Made by a program: the position numbers and the translations under genes. Of a DNA stretch of 45,033 bases, positions 9,026 to 15,481 are shown piece by piece. The stretch spans positions 1-45,033 of the forward strand of contig JBDUDR010000008.1 of NCBI GenBank assembly GCA_040002845.1, read 5' to 3'. The DNA is from JBDUDR01 sp040002845 (lineage in GTDB: Bacteria; Actinomycetota; Actinomycetes; Propionibacteriales; Nocardioidaceae). The notes below the pieces were generated by a model. It saw nothing but the letters and a program-made list of their open reading frames with translations, did no database searches and was not told where the DNA came from. How positions within the stretch are numbered: position 1 is the stretch's first letter; each line of letters opens with the position of its first letter.

Positions 9026-9174
9026 CTCTGCAACGTACCCCGGACGACTGACCGAGCCTCGCCCCGGACCCAGTGTCCATCGAGTGGGGTCGCATGTGGT
9101 AGCGGTGAGTAAATGGGGCATAACGGGCTGTGTCCAGCCTTGGCGAGCCCGGCAAAAAAGTCCCCAATGAATTT

Positions 9175-9349
9175 TCATCCACAGCTGGTGGATGGTGAAT
9201 CGGGGCAGGTCAGCGAGGCCATACAACCGACGTATTGGCAATTGTCCAGTTTTTTCCCACAGAGGTTTGCACCGCGGCTGTGGGGCCATCCACAGGCTGT
9301 CAGCAGGTCTCCACACGCCGTCCACATGGGCGTCCACAGGCGTGGACAA
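9175..9349. promoter_or_regulatory. Cluster of DnaA-box-like sites
   Basis: Six sites resemble the actinobacterial DnaA box, (T/C)(T/C)(G/A/C)TCCACA as I recall it for Streptomyces. TCATCCACA (9175), CCATCCACA (9286) and CCGTCCACA (9318) match fully. GTCTCCACA (9307), GCGTCCACA (9330) and, on the minus strand, TTGTCCACG (9341-9349) each have one mismatch. A weaker TTGTCCAGT lies at 9243. The stretch 9160-9260 is relatively AT-rich. No dnaA or dnaN is nearby, so this is not a standard oriC; a DnaA titration or regulatory locus is an inference. Confidence 0.5.
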
Positions 9350-9397
9350 CTTCGCGTTGACTGCGTCGGCTCGGTCACCCTAGCGTCTATGCCAGGT

Positions 9398-9464
9398 AGC
9401 CCCCGGTCTTGATGGGAGGCGCTCGCAAGGGGAAGGCGGGCGGCTCGTAGCGCGACCGGGGGCT
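9398..9464. other. Long GC-rich stem-loop of unknown role
   Basis: AGCCCCCGGTC (9398-9408) is perfectly complementary to GACCGGGGGCT (9454-9464). Inside it, GCGCT (9419-9423) pairs with AGCGC (9449-9453), which is contiguous with the outer 3' arm, leaving a 10-nt bulge on the 5' side and a purine-rich loop. The element could be a structured RNA or a terminator-like hairpin; no U-tract follows on either strand. Confidence 0.45.
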
Positions 9465-9490
9465 TCGTTTCGCGACCCCCTCTTCACGCC

Positions 9491-9569
9491 ATCCGACACT
9501 TATTCCGCGCGATCCGACACTTGTTGCCGCCCATCCGACAGTTGTGCCCCCATCCGACACGCGTTCGAG
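9491..9569 (+). repeat. Phased repeat array, four units (copy A)
   Basis: Units beginning ATCCGACA start at 9491, 9512, 9533 and 9552, spaced 21, 21 and 19 bp. The first unit is ATCCGACACTTATTCC plus GCGCG, and the units become progressively less similar to it downstream. The 32 bp spanning units 1 and 2 (9491-9522) recurs identically at 42628-42659, and inverted at 9760-9791. Confidence 0.9.
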
Positions 9570-9754
9570 AGGTCAGGACAGCCCACTGGTTGATCGTCAG
9601 GCTGGCATACTCAGGACTCGGACACGTCGCTAGTGACCGGCTCGCGCCAGGTTCAAGAACCACCTCCAGCCCGACACACAAGCCGGGCTCGTCTGAAGCT
9701 GTCACATCTTCCGCGAACCAGCTCGGAAGGCCGCGAACGACAGCTGGATGAGCC

Positions 9755-9791
9755 GGAATAAGTGTCGGATCGCGCGGAATAAGTGTCGGAT
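9755..9791 (-). repeat. Phased repeat, two units (copy B, inverted to copy A)
   Basis: Two units reading GGAATAAGTGTCGGAT on the plus strand start at 9755 and 9776, 21 bp apart. Positions 9760-9791 are the exact reverse complement of 9491-9522, forming a perfect 32-bp inverted repeat with a 237-bp spacer. The spacer contains no gene that I recognise. Confidence 0.9.
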
Positions 9792-10027
9792 CGACGCGCA
9801 GGATGGGTCCTAGAAATGGGGTATATCGTATAAATACGGCAAAACGGACCATAAGTTGGCCGAGCCTACGGGTAAGTCGGCTCCGCCTGACGTATGGTTG
9901 CCGCGGTTCGGGTAATAGACCAAACCCCGGCGGGACTTCCCCAAGATCCCCGCCGCGACGACCGAAACGACGCGGCCGTCGCCGAGGCGATCGGCGGATG
10001 CCCCGCGACACAGGCAAGGAGGCCGTC

Positions 10028-10186
10028 ATGGCGGAGACCTGGAGCGGCGAGTTCTACTGCGTGAAGTGCAAGGCCAAGCGGGAAGCCTCGGGCGAGGTTC
10101 GCGTCAACGACAAGGGGACCCGGATGGCCAAGGCCACCTGTCCCGTGTGCAACACCAACCTCAACCGCATTCTCGGCAAGGCCTGA
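10028..10186 (+). CDS. DUF5679 zinc-ribbon protein
   Basis: This is a 52-residue protein with two CxxC knuckles, CVKC near residue 11 and CPVC near residue 38, expected to form one small zinc ribbon. The sequence between them (KREASGEVRVNDKGTRMAKA) and the ending NLNRILGKA fit the actinobacterial DUF5679 family, whose function is unknown. An AAGGAGG element 5-6 nt before the ATG fixes the start; the longer frame upstream is in repeat-containing DNA. A strong terminator follows 27 bp after the stop, so the gene is probably monocistronic and well expressed. Confidence 0.88.
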   Translation: MAETWSGEFYCVKCKAKREASGEVRVNDKGTRMAKATCPVCNTNLNRILGKA

Positions 10187-10212
10187 GCCGAGCCGGCTCG
10201 TCACGTTCGACC

Positions 10213-10245
10213 AAGGGGTGCACCAACTTCGGTTGTGCACCCCTT
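10213..10245 (+). terminator. Intrinsic terminator after the DUF5679 gene
   Basis: AAGGGGTGCACCAAC, the tetraloop TTCG and GTTGTGCACCCCTT form a stem of about 14 bp with one bulged C. The UUCG tetraloop and high stability make termination likely even without a long U-tract. The symmetric A/T ends could also serve the opposite strand. Confidence 0.85.
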
Positions 10246-10361
10246 GAGCATGCCCGAAGCCGGCCGCCTGTGGACAGGTTCCGCGACCCCCTGCCTGGGA
10301 CTGGCAACCTCTGTGCTGCAGGGACTTTGCTCCGAGACGGTGGCCCCGGAAGGTGATGAGC

Positions 10362-11438
10362 GTGCGTCCGATCCTGCGGCCGGGACTACGAGTCCTGCGA
10401 CGCGACGACGAAACGGTGCAGATCGGCGCTGGTGCCGAACCGAGTCTGGTCATCGATGACTGCCCCGAGCTGCGATCGGTGCTCGGCGCGCTCGACGGGG
10501 TACGTGATGAGGCAGCAGTCGTGACCGCCGCCAGCGGACGGCACGTCACTACGCCTGCCGCGGCGTCGACTCTGACAGCTCTCAAGCAGCTCGGGGTGAT
10601 CGCCGACGCAGACGACCTGTTCGAAGCGAGCCGAATGCTTCCGACCCGACCCCGTCACATCGCGCTGGGCGATGTAGGAGCGTTGGCGGCTAGTGCTCAT
10701 GAAACGGCCGCATCCGAGATCATCGGACGCCGACGCCGAGCACGGATCGACGTGATCGGCCTCGGCGCCGCGGGCACGCAGCTTGCGTGGTTGCTGGCCA
10801 CCAACGGGGTGGGAGCCTTGACCCTCATCGATCCGACGCCGGTGCCGCCACGACCGACGGTGGGCGTGCAGAAGGACGGCGCTCGCAAGACGACCAGACA
10901 GAGCTGGCTTCGCGACTCCATGTTGGCTGCAGTCCCCTGGACCTCGGTCACCGTCGGTCGGCAGCCCGACAACCCCGACCTGGCCGTGCTGGCGCCCGAC
11001 TCGCACGCTGGACTGGGTCGGGCTGACCCGGCCGAGATCGACGCACTGTCGCGCGCTGGGGCGGCCCACCTGATGCTGAGCGTCGACGCGACACACGCGC
11101 GGATCGGACCCCTGGTCATCCCCGGACGATCGCCGTGCTTGCGCTGCCTCGATCTGACCAGCGCGGACAACGACCCGGCTTGGCCGCTGCTGGCCCAACA
11201 ACTGTGGGCTCCGCCGGGCACCAGCACCACCGGATGGGTTGCGGTCGATCCCGTGCTCGCGGCGCTCGCGAGTGCGTGCGCGGCCGGTCAGGTATTGCGG
11301 TTCGTCCAGGGACTCAGCGTCACCACGACACATGAGGTCATCCAGCTTGACGGCGAAGGTGGGCAGCGCACGCGACCGAGCAGGGCGCACCCCGGGTGTG
11401 GGTGCGGGTGGGATCGACCAGCCACAATGGGGGCATGA
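10362..11438 (+). CDS. ThiF-family adenylyltransferase-like protein (Rv3196 family)
   Basis: This protein of about 358 residues has an N-terminal helical domain and a C-terminal ThiF/MoeB-type Rossmann domain marked by VIGLGAAGTQLAWLLATNG, a GxGxxG nucleotide-binding loop. A CLRC pair near residue 260 and a C-terminal PGCGCGW could form the zinc site seen in E1-like enzymes. The expected acidic and Arg residues of a catalytic MoeB are not all obvious, so activity is unproven. Actinobacterial orthologues always sit next to the ABC1 kinase gene, as here. GGAAGG is best spaced for the GTG at 10362; ATG 10356 and GTG 10353 are alternatives. Its stop overlaps the next start. Confidence 0.8.
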   Translation: MRPILRPGLRVLRRDDETVQIGAGAEPSLVIDDCPELRSVLGALDGVRDEAAVVTAASGRHVTTPAAASTLTALKQLGVIADADDLFEASRMLPTRPRHIALGDVGALAASAHETAASEIIGRRRRARIDVIGLGAAGTQLAWLLATNGVGALTLIDPTPVPPRPTVGVQKDGARKTTRQSWLRDSMLAAVPWTSVTVGRQPDNPDLAVLAPDSHAGLGRADPAEIDALSRAGAAHLMLSVDATHARIGPLVIPGRSPCLRCLDLTSADNDPAWPLLAQQLWAPPGTSTTGWVAVDPVLAALASACAAGQVLRFVQGLSVTTTHEVIQLDGEGGQRTRPSRAHPGCGCGWDRPATMGA

Positions 11439-12757
11439 CCGAACTTCCACGCAAGGCGGTCACCAGGGCGGCCCGCCTGGCCACCCTGCCACTGGGGTTC
11501 GCCGGCCGCGCCACTCTCGGTTTGGGGAAGCGTCTCGGCGGGGCGCCGGCCGAGGCTGTCATCACCGACATGCAACAACGCACCGCGGAACAGATGTTCA
11601 GGGTGCTCGGTGAGCTCAAGGGCGGGGCGATGAAGTTCGGCCAGGCCATGTCCGTGTTCGAGGCAGCTCTCCCTGAGGACCTGACCGCGCCCTACCGGGC
11701 GACGCTCACCCAGCTGCAAGACGCCGCTCCGCCGATGTCGGCGTCGGTGGTCCATCGCGTGCTGGCCGAGCAGCTCGGACCCAGCTGGCGCAAACAGTTC
11801 CTCAGCTTCGACGACAACCCGGCCGCGGCGGCCTCCATCGGTCAGGTGCATCGTGCCGTCTGGCACGACGGCACGGACGTCGCCGTGAAGATCCAGTACC
11901 CGGGGGCCGGCGAGGCCCTGCGGGCCGACCTTCGCCAGATCGGCCGGGCCGCTCGCGTGTTCGCCGGGTGGGTTCCCGGGATCGACATCAAACCGCTCGT
12001 ACAGGAGTTGCAGGACCGGGTGGCCGAAGAGCTCGACTACACGCTGGAAGCGGAGGCTCAACAGCGGTTCTTCGAAGCATTCGCCGATGACCCGGAGATC
12101 GTCACGCCCGCCGTCGTGGCGGGCACCGACACCGTACTCGTCAGCGAATGGCTGGAGTCTCGTTCGTCGCTGTCCCGGTTGATCGTCGAGGGGAGCCAGA
12201 GCGAACGCGATCATTACGGCAACTTGTACGTCAGGTTCCTCTTCTCGGGTCCAGCGCGCGCCGGGATGTTGCATGCGGATCCGCACCCCGGCAACTATCG
12301 GATGCTCGCGGATGGCCGGCTCGGGGTCGTCGACTACGGCGCCGTGGCGCGACTGCCTGATGGCGGCCTGCCTGCAGCCATCGGCCGGCTGCTGACCATT
12401 GCCCTCACCGACGACTACGACGCCGTCGTGATCGGCCTGCGCAAGGAAGGGTTCATCAAGTCTTCGATCAGGGTGCGACCCGAAGAGCTCCGTGCATATC
12501 TGGCCCCGTTCGTCGAGCCCGCGATGGTCGACGAGTTCCAGTTCTCGAGAGCCTGGATGCGGAAGCAATTCGCCAGGATCAACGACCCTCGCCAGGACGG
12601 TTACACCACCACCCTCAAGCTCAACCTTCCGCCGTCTTACCTGCTCATCCATCGGGTCTGGATCGGCGGCATCGGCGTCCTTTGTCAGCTGCAGGCGAGC
12701 GCTCCGTTCCGGGCCATCCTGGCCGAATCGCTGCCCGGCTTCGAGCCCTCAGACTGA
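11435..12757 (+). CDS. ABC1/UbiB atypical kinase family protein (Rv3197 family)
   Basis: The 440-residue protein carries all ABC1/ADCK landmarks. The KxGQ motif appears in MKFGQAMSVFE, the alanine-rich loop in AAASIGQVHRA, the ATP-site Lys in VAVKIQYPG, and the catalytic loop in LHADPHPGNY, followed by metal-binding DYG in GVVDYGAV. Family members are atypical kinases or ATPases tied to lipid or quinone metabolism. In mycobacteria the homologue lies beside whiB7 and, as I recall, is linked to intrinsic drug resistance; this window keeps that neighbourhood. The ATG at 11435 overlaps the stop of the ThiF-like gene as ATGA, so the two are translationally coupled. Confidence 0.92.
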   Translation: MTELPRKAVTRAARLATLPLGFAGRATLGLGKRLGGAPAEAVITDMQQRTAEQMFRVLGELKGGAMKFGQAMSVFEAALPEDLTAPYRATLTQLQDAAPPMSASVVHRVLAEQLGPSWRKQFLSFDDNPAAAASIGQVHRAVWHDGTDVAVKIQYPGAGEALRADLRQIGRAARVFAGWVPGIDIKPLVQELQDRVAEELDYTLEAEAQQRFFEAFADDPEIVTPAVVAGTDTVLVSEWLESRSSLSRLIVEGSQSERDHYGNLYVRFLFSGPARAGMLHADPHPGNYRMLADGRLGVVDYGAVARLPDGGLPAAIGRLLTIALTDDYDAVVIGLRKEGFIKSSIRVRPEELRAYLAPFVEPAMVDEFQFSRAWMRKQFARINDPRQDGYTTTLKLNLPPSYLLIHRVWIGGIGVLCQLQASAPFRAILAESLPGFEPSD

Positions 12758-12870
12758 GCCGGCCTCCTTCCGGGGTAGGGAAACACCATCACCAGTCGGT
12801 AACATGAGCCCCCGATTGCTCTCGACACCAAACGCCAGCGACATTGCGAAGATTCTCGGAGGCGAGACAC

Positions 12871-14136
12871 TTGGACGACCAGGGAGTCGTTCGCCCCGAG
12901 ATTTACCTGCACGTTGGAGCGCCCAAGACGGGTACGACCTACCTGCAGCGTGTGCTCGACCGCAACCGCGCGCTCCTTCGTGAGGCAAACGTGTTGTACG
13001 CACCGGCCGAACCCGACGAGCCGTTCCGGGCAGCCGTGGATCTTCGTGAGCTCCCGTGGGGCGACCAGTCCCATCCGCAGTGGGCGGGTACCTGGGAGCG
13101 GCTGGCCGAGCGAGCGGCTGGCTGGCCCGGCAAGTCGGTGATCTCGAACGAGTTGCTCGCGGGTGCCACGGTCGACCAGATCGGCGAGGCGGTCAAGTCG
13201 TTCGACGGTGTCGAGGTGCACATCGTCTACACCTTGCGCAGCCTTGGCCGGATGCTCCCCTCCGACTGGCAGGAACAGGTGAAGCATCGGCACGCGGTCA
13301 CCTGGGAGGAATACCTCCAGGACGTGCTGGACCGAGGCACCGCCAGCGAGCTCGGCGCTTGGTTCTGGGGGCTGCACGACGCGCCCGTCGTCCTTGCGCG
13401 GTGGGCCGAGGTGGTGCCGGCAGACCGGATCCATGTCATCTGCGTAGCGCCCAAACCGACGTCAAGCACCGCCTTGTGGCAACAGTTCGCCCGGGTCATC
13501 GGTGTTCCGCCCGGTGACTACGACGCCAGCAGCGGTCCAGCCAACGTCTCGCTCGGAGCCTTGGAGACCGACTTCCTGCAACGCGTGAACGGCCTGACCA
13601 AGGGCTTCGTCGAGCACGCGAGCTATGGTCCCCTCGTCGGCGAGCTGCTGATCCGTGGGGCGCTACGCGGCCGTCCGGATCCGATGCGCGTCCTAGTGCC
13701 CGCCCAACGCACCCAAGTGGTGCATGAGCGGTCGGCGCAGGTCGTACGTGCCATCTCGGCTGCTGGTTACGACGTGATCGGAATCCTCGATGACCTCACC
13801 GACCCCCGCACCAGCGAGGCCCCGGAAGAGCCCCCAACTGTGGATATGGCGATGGATCTGGGGGCTGACGTCGCCACCGCGTTGCTCCGGCGGATCGGCG
13901 AACAGCGCGATGAGCTGGCGGGGCTGCGCGACGTACTCAACCGCCAACGCGAGCAGATCGAACGCCTTGGCAGCACCCCGATCGAGGACCTCAGCGATTC
14001 CGAGCACATTGGCAGGATCAGGCGATCAGTCCGCGCGATCAGTGAGCGTCATCAGTCGGTGATGGCGGTGCGCCGGCGCTGGTGGTGGGCCGTCGAGAGG
14101 TCACGCGCGGGCAAGGAGCCCGAGAGCGTCGACTGA
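12871..14136 (+). CDS. Sulfotransferase family protein
   Basis: The protein has 421 residues. IYLHVGAPKTGTTYLQRVL near the N-terminus is the 5'-phosphosulfate-binding loop of PAPS-dependent sulfotransferases, with the catalytic-type Lys in PKTGTT. HIVYTLRSLGRMLPSDWQ is the likely 3'-phosphate-binding region, with an Arg-Ser pair. The acceptor could be a carbohydrate or lipid, and cannot be specified. The C-terminal 90 residues are helical and probably coiled (QRDELAGLRDVLNRQREQIERL), then strongly basic. A TTG start at 12871 is preferred because GGAGG lies 8 nt upstream. The gene has no counterpart in the mycobacterial block I remember, suggesting a lineage-specific insertion. Confidence 0.85.
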   Translation: MDDQGVVRPEIYLHVGAPKTGTTYLQRVLDRNRALLREANVLYAPAEPDEPFRAAVDLRELPWGDQSHPQWAGTWERLAERAAGWPGKSVISNELLAGATVDQIGEAVKSFDGVEVHIVYTLRSLGRMLPSDWQEQVKHRHAVTWEEYLQDVLDRGTASELGAWFWGLHDAPVVLARWAEVVPADRIHVICVAPKPTSSTALWQQFARVIGVPPGDYDASSGPANVSLGALETDFLQRVNGLTKGFVEHASYGPLVGELLIRGALRGRPDPMRVLVPAQRTQVVHERSAQVVRAISAAGYDVIGILDDLTDPRTSEAPEEPPTVDMAMDLGADVATALLRRIGEQRDELAGLRDVLNRQREQIERLGSTPIEDLSDSEHIGRIRRSVRAISERHQSVMAVRRRWWWAVERSRAGKEPESVD

Positions 14137-14143
14137 TCCTCGG

Positions 14144-14326
14144 TCACCACCACTCGCTGTCGAGCTTGCTCTCGATGCTGCGGACCTGGTCGCGAGCACA
14201 ACGCTCACAGTAGGTCTTCGCCTTCCCGTTCTCGACGGACGTAGCCCACGTCAACGGCAGCTCGGAACCCGGCGCCGTGGTTCCGCAGAAGTCACACGTT
14301 GGCGGCACAGTGTCTTCGTACACCAC
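14144..14326 (-). CDS. Small two-CxxC zinc-ribbon protein
   Basis: This protein of about 60 residues has CDFC and CERC pairs 30 residues apart, joined by SELPLTWATSVENGKAK, and ends in IESKLDSEWW. Similar short actinobacterial proteins end in nearly the same LDSEWW. A structural zinc ribbon is expected; function is unknown. The frame is open to 14344, but that would start inside a strong hairpin, so a GTG at 14326 or 14323 is more plausible; neither has a clear ribosome-binding site. It faces the sulfotransferase gene with a 7-bp gap. Confidence 0.7.
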   Translation of the reverse strand: MVYEDTVPPTCDFCGTTAPGSELPLTWATSVENGKAKTYCERCARDQVRSIESKLDSEWW

Positions 14327-14329
14327 ACG

Positions 14330-14366
14330 GCCCCGGCGCACCACCGTCGGGGTGGTGCGCCGGGGC
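14330..14366 (-). terminator. Strong hairpin downstream of the small basic protein gene
   Basis: CCCCGGCGCACCACC (14331-14345) pairs perfectly with GGTGGTGCGCCGGGG (14351-14365). A flanking G-C pair makes a 16-bp stem with a 5-nt loop. It lies 22 bp after the stop of the small protein gene at 14388 and directly ahead of the zinc-ribbon gene, so it most likely ends the leftward transcript. There is no clear U-tract. Confidence 0.7.
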
Positions 14367-14387
14367 GTGTGATATCCCGCTCGAGCC

Positions 14388-14552
14388 TCAGAAAGCCCGG
14401 GCGAGGGCTAGGCGAGCCTGCATCGCGTTGCGCTGGGCTCGGCGAGACAGTCGCTTGGCGCGCGCGAGTTGGTTGCCACGGCGGGTCTGGCACGCCTCGT
14501 CGAGGCGCGCCCGCATCTGGGCTCGCGCCACGTCTTCATGCATGAGATTCAT
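14388..14552 (-). CDS. Small basic protein with MNLMHED N-terminus, function unknown
   Basis: The 54-residue, Arg/Ala-rich helical protein starts MNLMHEDVARAQMRARLDEA and continues with RRGNQLARAKRLSRRAQR. The ATG at 14552 has AGGAG 7 nt upstream; an ATG 12 codons earlier (14588) is in frame but poorly placed. I do not recognise a characterised family. Its first five residues, MNLMH, also occur at the start of the whiB7 leader ORF with different synonymous codons, hinting that these small products are related. It lies downstream of whiB7 on the same strand, followed by a strong hairpin. Confidence 0.6.
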   Translation of the reverse strand: MNLMHEDVARAQMRARLDEACQTRRGNQLARAKRLSRRAQRNAMQARLALARAF

Positions 14553-14708
14553 CTGGATGCTCCTGTTCGACGGTTGATTCGTGCTCATGTGTTGTGCTTT
14601 CTGGTGAGACCGCGGTGAGCGATACGGGGACCGACCCCGACCCACTTGCGGCCGCTGACCGGCCGAACTGGTCGTAGGTCCGTTTCTCCGCGTCCGTGCC
14701 GGCGTGTC

Positions 14709-14999
14709 TCAGGCGGCCTCGGACTTGCGAGGACGGCCACGCGGTCGCTTGCGAGGGACGACGACACCCGACACGAAGAGTTCGCCTCCCCACACTCCCC
14801 ACGGCTCCTTGCGGTCGAGTGCTCCGGCCAGGCACGCCTGCCGGATCGGGCAGCCGCGACACAAGGCCTTCGCGTACTCGACGTCAGCCGGCAGCTCGGC
14901 GAAGAACAACTCGGGATCGTTCATCCGACAAGGCAGCTTCGTCTCATCCACCTCACCGACTTGGGCGACCGTGTACGTCTCGAGGACGCTGGTACTCAT
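14709..14999 (-). CDS. whiB7: Transcriptional regulator WhiB7
   Basis: The 96-residue protein has the four cluster-binding cysteines of the WhiB family (Cys24, Cys47, Cys50, Cys56), the GVWGG turn at 68-72 in the segment EPWGVWGGE that contacts the sigma factor, and the C-terminal AT-hook RPRGRPRK (85-92) that distinguishes WhiB7 from other WhiB proteins. WhiB7 is a 4Fe-4S protein that activates intrinsic antibiotic-resistance genes after ribosome inhibition and activates its own promoter. AAGGAGG lies 6 nt before the ATG. The uvrD2 neighbour and the attenuated leader both match the known whiB7 locus layout. Confidence 0.95.
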   Translation of the reverse strand: MSTSVLETYTVAQVGEVDETKLPCRMNDPELFFAELPADVEYAKALCRGCPIRQACLAGALDRKEPWGVWGGELFVSGVVVPRKRPRGRPRKSEAA

Positions 15000-15056
15000 G
15001 TGTCACCTCCTTGTGACCTGATCAATGGCCTCGTGGGCCGCTGGAACCAGTTGCGA

Positions 15057-15099
15057 GAAACAAAATGGCCGCGGATCCCGGGTTTCGGGTTCCGCGGCC
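15057..15099 (-). terminator. Attenuator-type intrinsic terminator in the whiB7 leader
   Basis: On the minus strand GGCCGCGGAACCC pairs with GGGATCCGCGGCC (one mismatch in 13) and is followed at once by ATTTTGTTTC, a clear U-rich tract. It lies between the leader ORF stop (15125) and whiB7 (start 14999), so it would end transcription before whiB7 unless an alternative structure forms. Just downstream, GTCAC-AAGGAG-GTGAC (15002-15017) could present the whiB7 ribosome-binding site in a small loop. Attenuation of whiB7/wblC by a leader ORF is known in actinobacteria; the particular antiterminator here is not worked out. Confidence 0.8.
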
Positions 15100-15124
15100 T
15101 GGAGGTGCCGGTCGTCTCATCTGG

Positions 15125-15328
15125 CTAGACCGGTGGACTCCAAGCGCGAACGCCCGGGAAGACGTCCTGCCGCACACGAACGGCAGCAGTGCTGCGGTAG
15201 TCGCAGACCACACCCGTGCCGATAAGCGCGCCACCCGCAGTGCCGAACACGGCGGAGCCGAAGGTGGGTGCGGACATGCAAGAACGCGGCGCTGCGGCCG
15301 GCTCCGTGTGCATCAGGTTCATGATCAT
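15125..15328 (-). CDS. Leader ORF (uORF) upstream of whiB7
   Basis: This 67-codon ORF starts MIMNLMHTEPAAAPRSC and ends in WSPPV-stop, 26 nt before the attenuator stem. An AAGGAGGG element 9 nt before its ATG is one of the strongest ribosome-binding sites in the window. GC3 is high over the first 28 codons. A role as sensor of ribosome stalling that controls the downstream terminator is inferred from characterised whiB7/wblC leaders. The diproline near the end might slow ribosomes. An overlapping frame (15117-15380) lacks a ribosome-binding site and is less likely. Confidence 0.6.
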   Translation of the reverse strand: MIMNLMHTEPAAAPRSCMSAPTFGSAVFGTAGGALIGTGVVCDYRSTAAVRVRQDVFPGVRAWSPPV

Positions 15329-15412
15329 CGTGGGCACCCTCCTTCTCTTCCATCGTCGGCATGACTGCCGTGTTGGGCATCAGCGGTTGCTAACGCCAAG
15401 TCGCGTCATAAG

Positions 15413-15453
15413 AGAGTACGCTGCTCGCCCTGGGCGCCGCAAACCAATAAACC
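15413..15453 (-). promoter_or_regulatory. Putative whiB7 promoter with AT-rich upstream element
   Basis: On the minus strand TTGCGG (15437-15442), an 18-bp spacer and TACTCT (15413-15418) form a -35/-10 pair. The AT-rich stretch GGTTTATTGGTTT lies immediately upstream of the -35, the position where WhiB7 AT-hooks are known to bind at target promoters. Predicted start is near 15406, giving a leader of about 400 nt. Confidence 0.45.
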
Positions 15454-15481
15454 CAGCCGTCGTACGTGTCGGGGAGACGGA

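Larger units (their letters stand above)
9026..10027. other. One-kilobase non-coding region with regulatory and repeat elements
   Basis: No convincing gene lies between the divergent YgjP-like and DUF5679 starts. The interval holds, in order, a DnaA-box-like cluster (9175-9349), a long hairpin (9398-9464), phased 21-bp repeats (9491-9569), an unrecognised segment of about 190 bp, inverted copies of the repeat (9755-9791), and an AT-rich island with CGTAT-AA-ATACG around 9828-9839 that may belong to the DUF5679 promoter. Frames open across it in both directions read through the repeats and carry no recognised domain. Confidence 0.7.

Noticed and set aside
9175..9349. Chromosomal origin oriC
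   Set aside because: DnaA-like boxes are present but dnaA, dnaN, recF and rnpA-rpmH are absent; a non-origin cluster is more likely.
9491..9569. CRISPR array
   Set aside because: Units are adjacent with no spacers of unique sequence, total period is 21 bp, and no cas genes are present.
9484..10029. A 181-codon minus-strand frame across the non-coding region
   Set aside because: It runs through the repeat units (giving NKCRIARNKCRM-like periodic text) and the DUF5679 promoter region, has no recognised domain and no ribosome-binding site.
11288..12652. A 454-codon frame on the minus strand
   Set aside because: It is antisense to the ABC1 kinase gene, whose motifs are unmistakable; the frame is a high-GC shadow.
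15117..15380. Alternative 87-codon leader ORF above whiB7
   Set aside because: It overlaps the better supported uORF in another frame, lacks a ribosome-binding site and is Arg/His-rich like a shadow frame.
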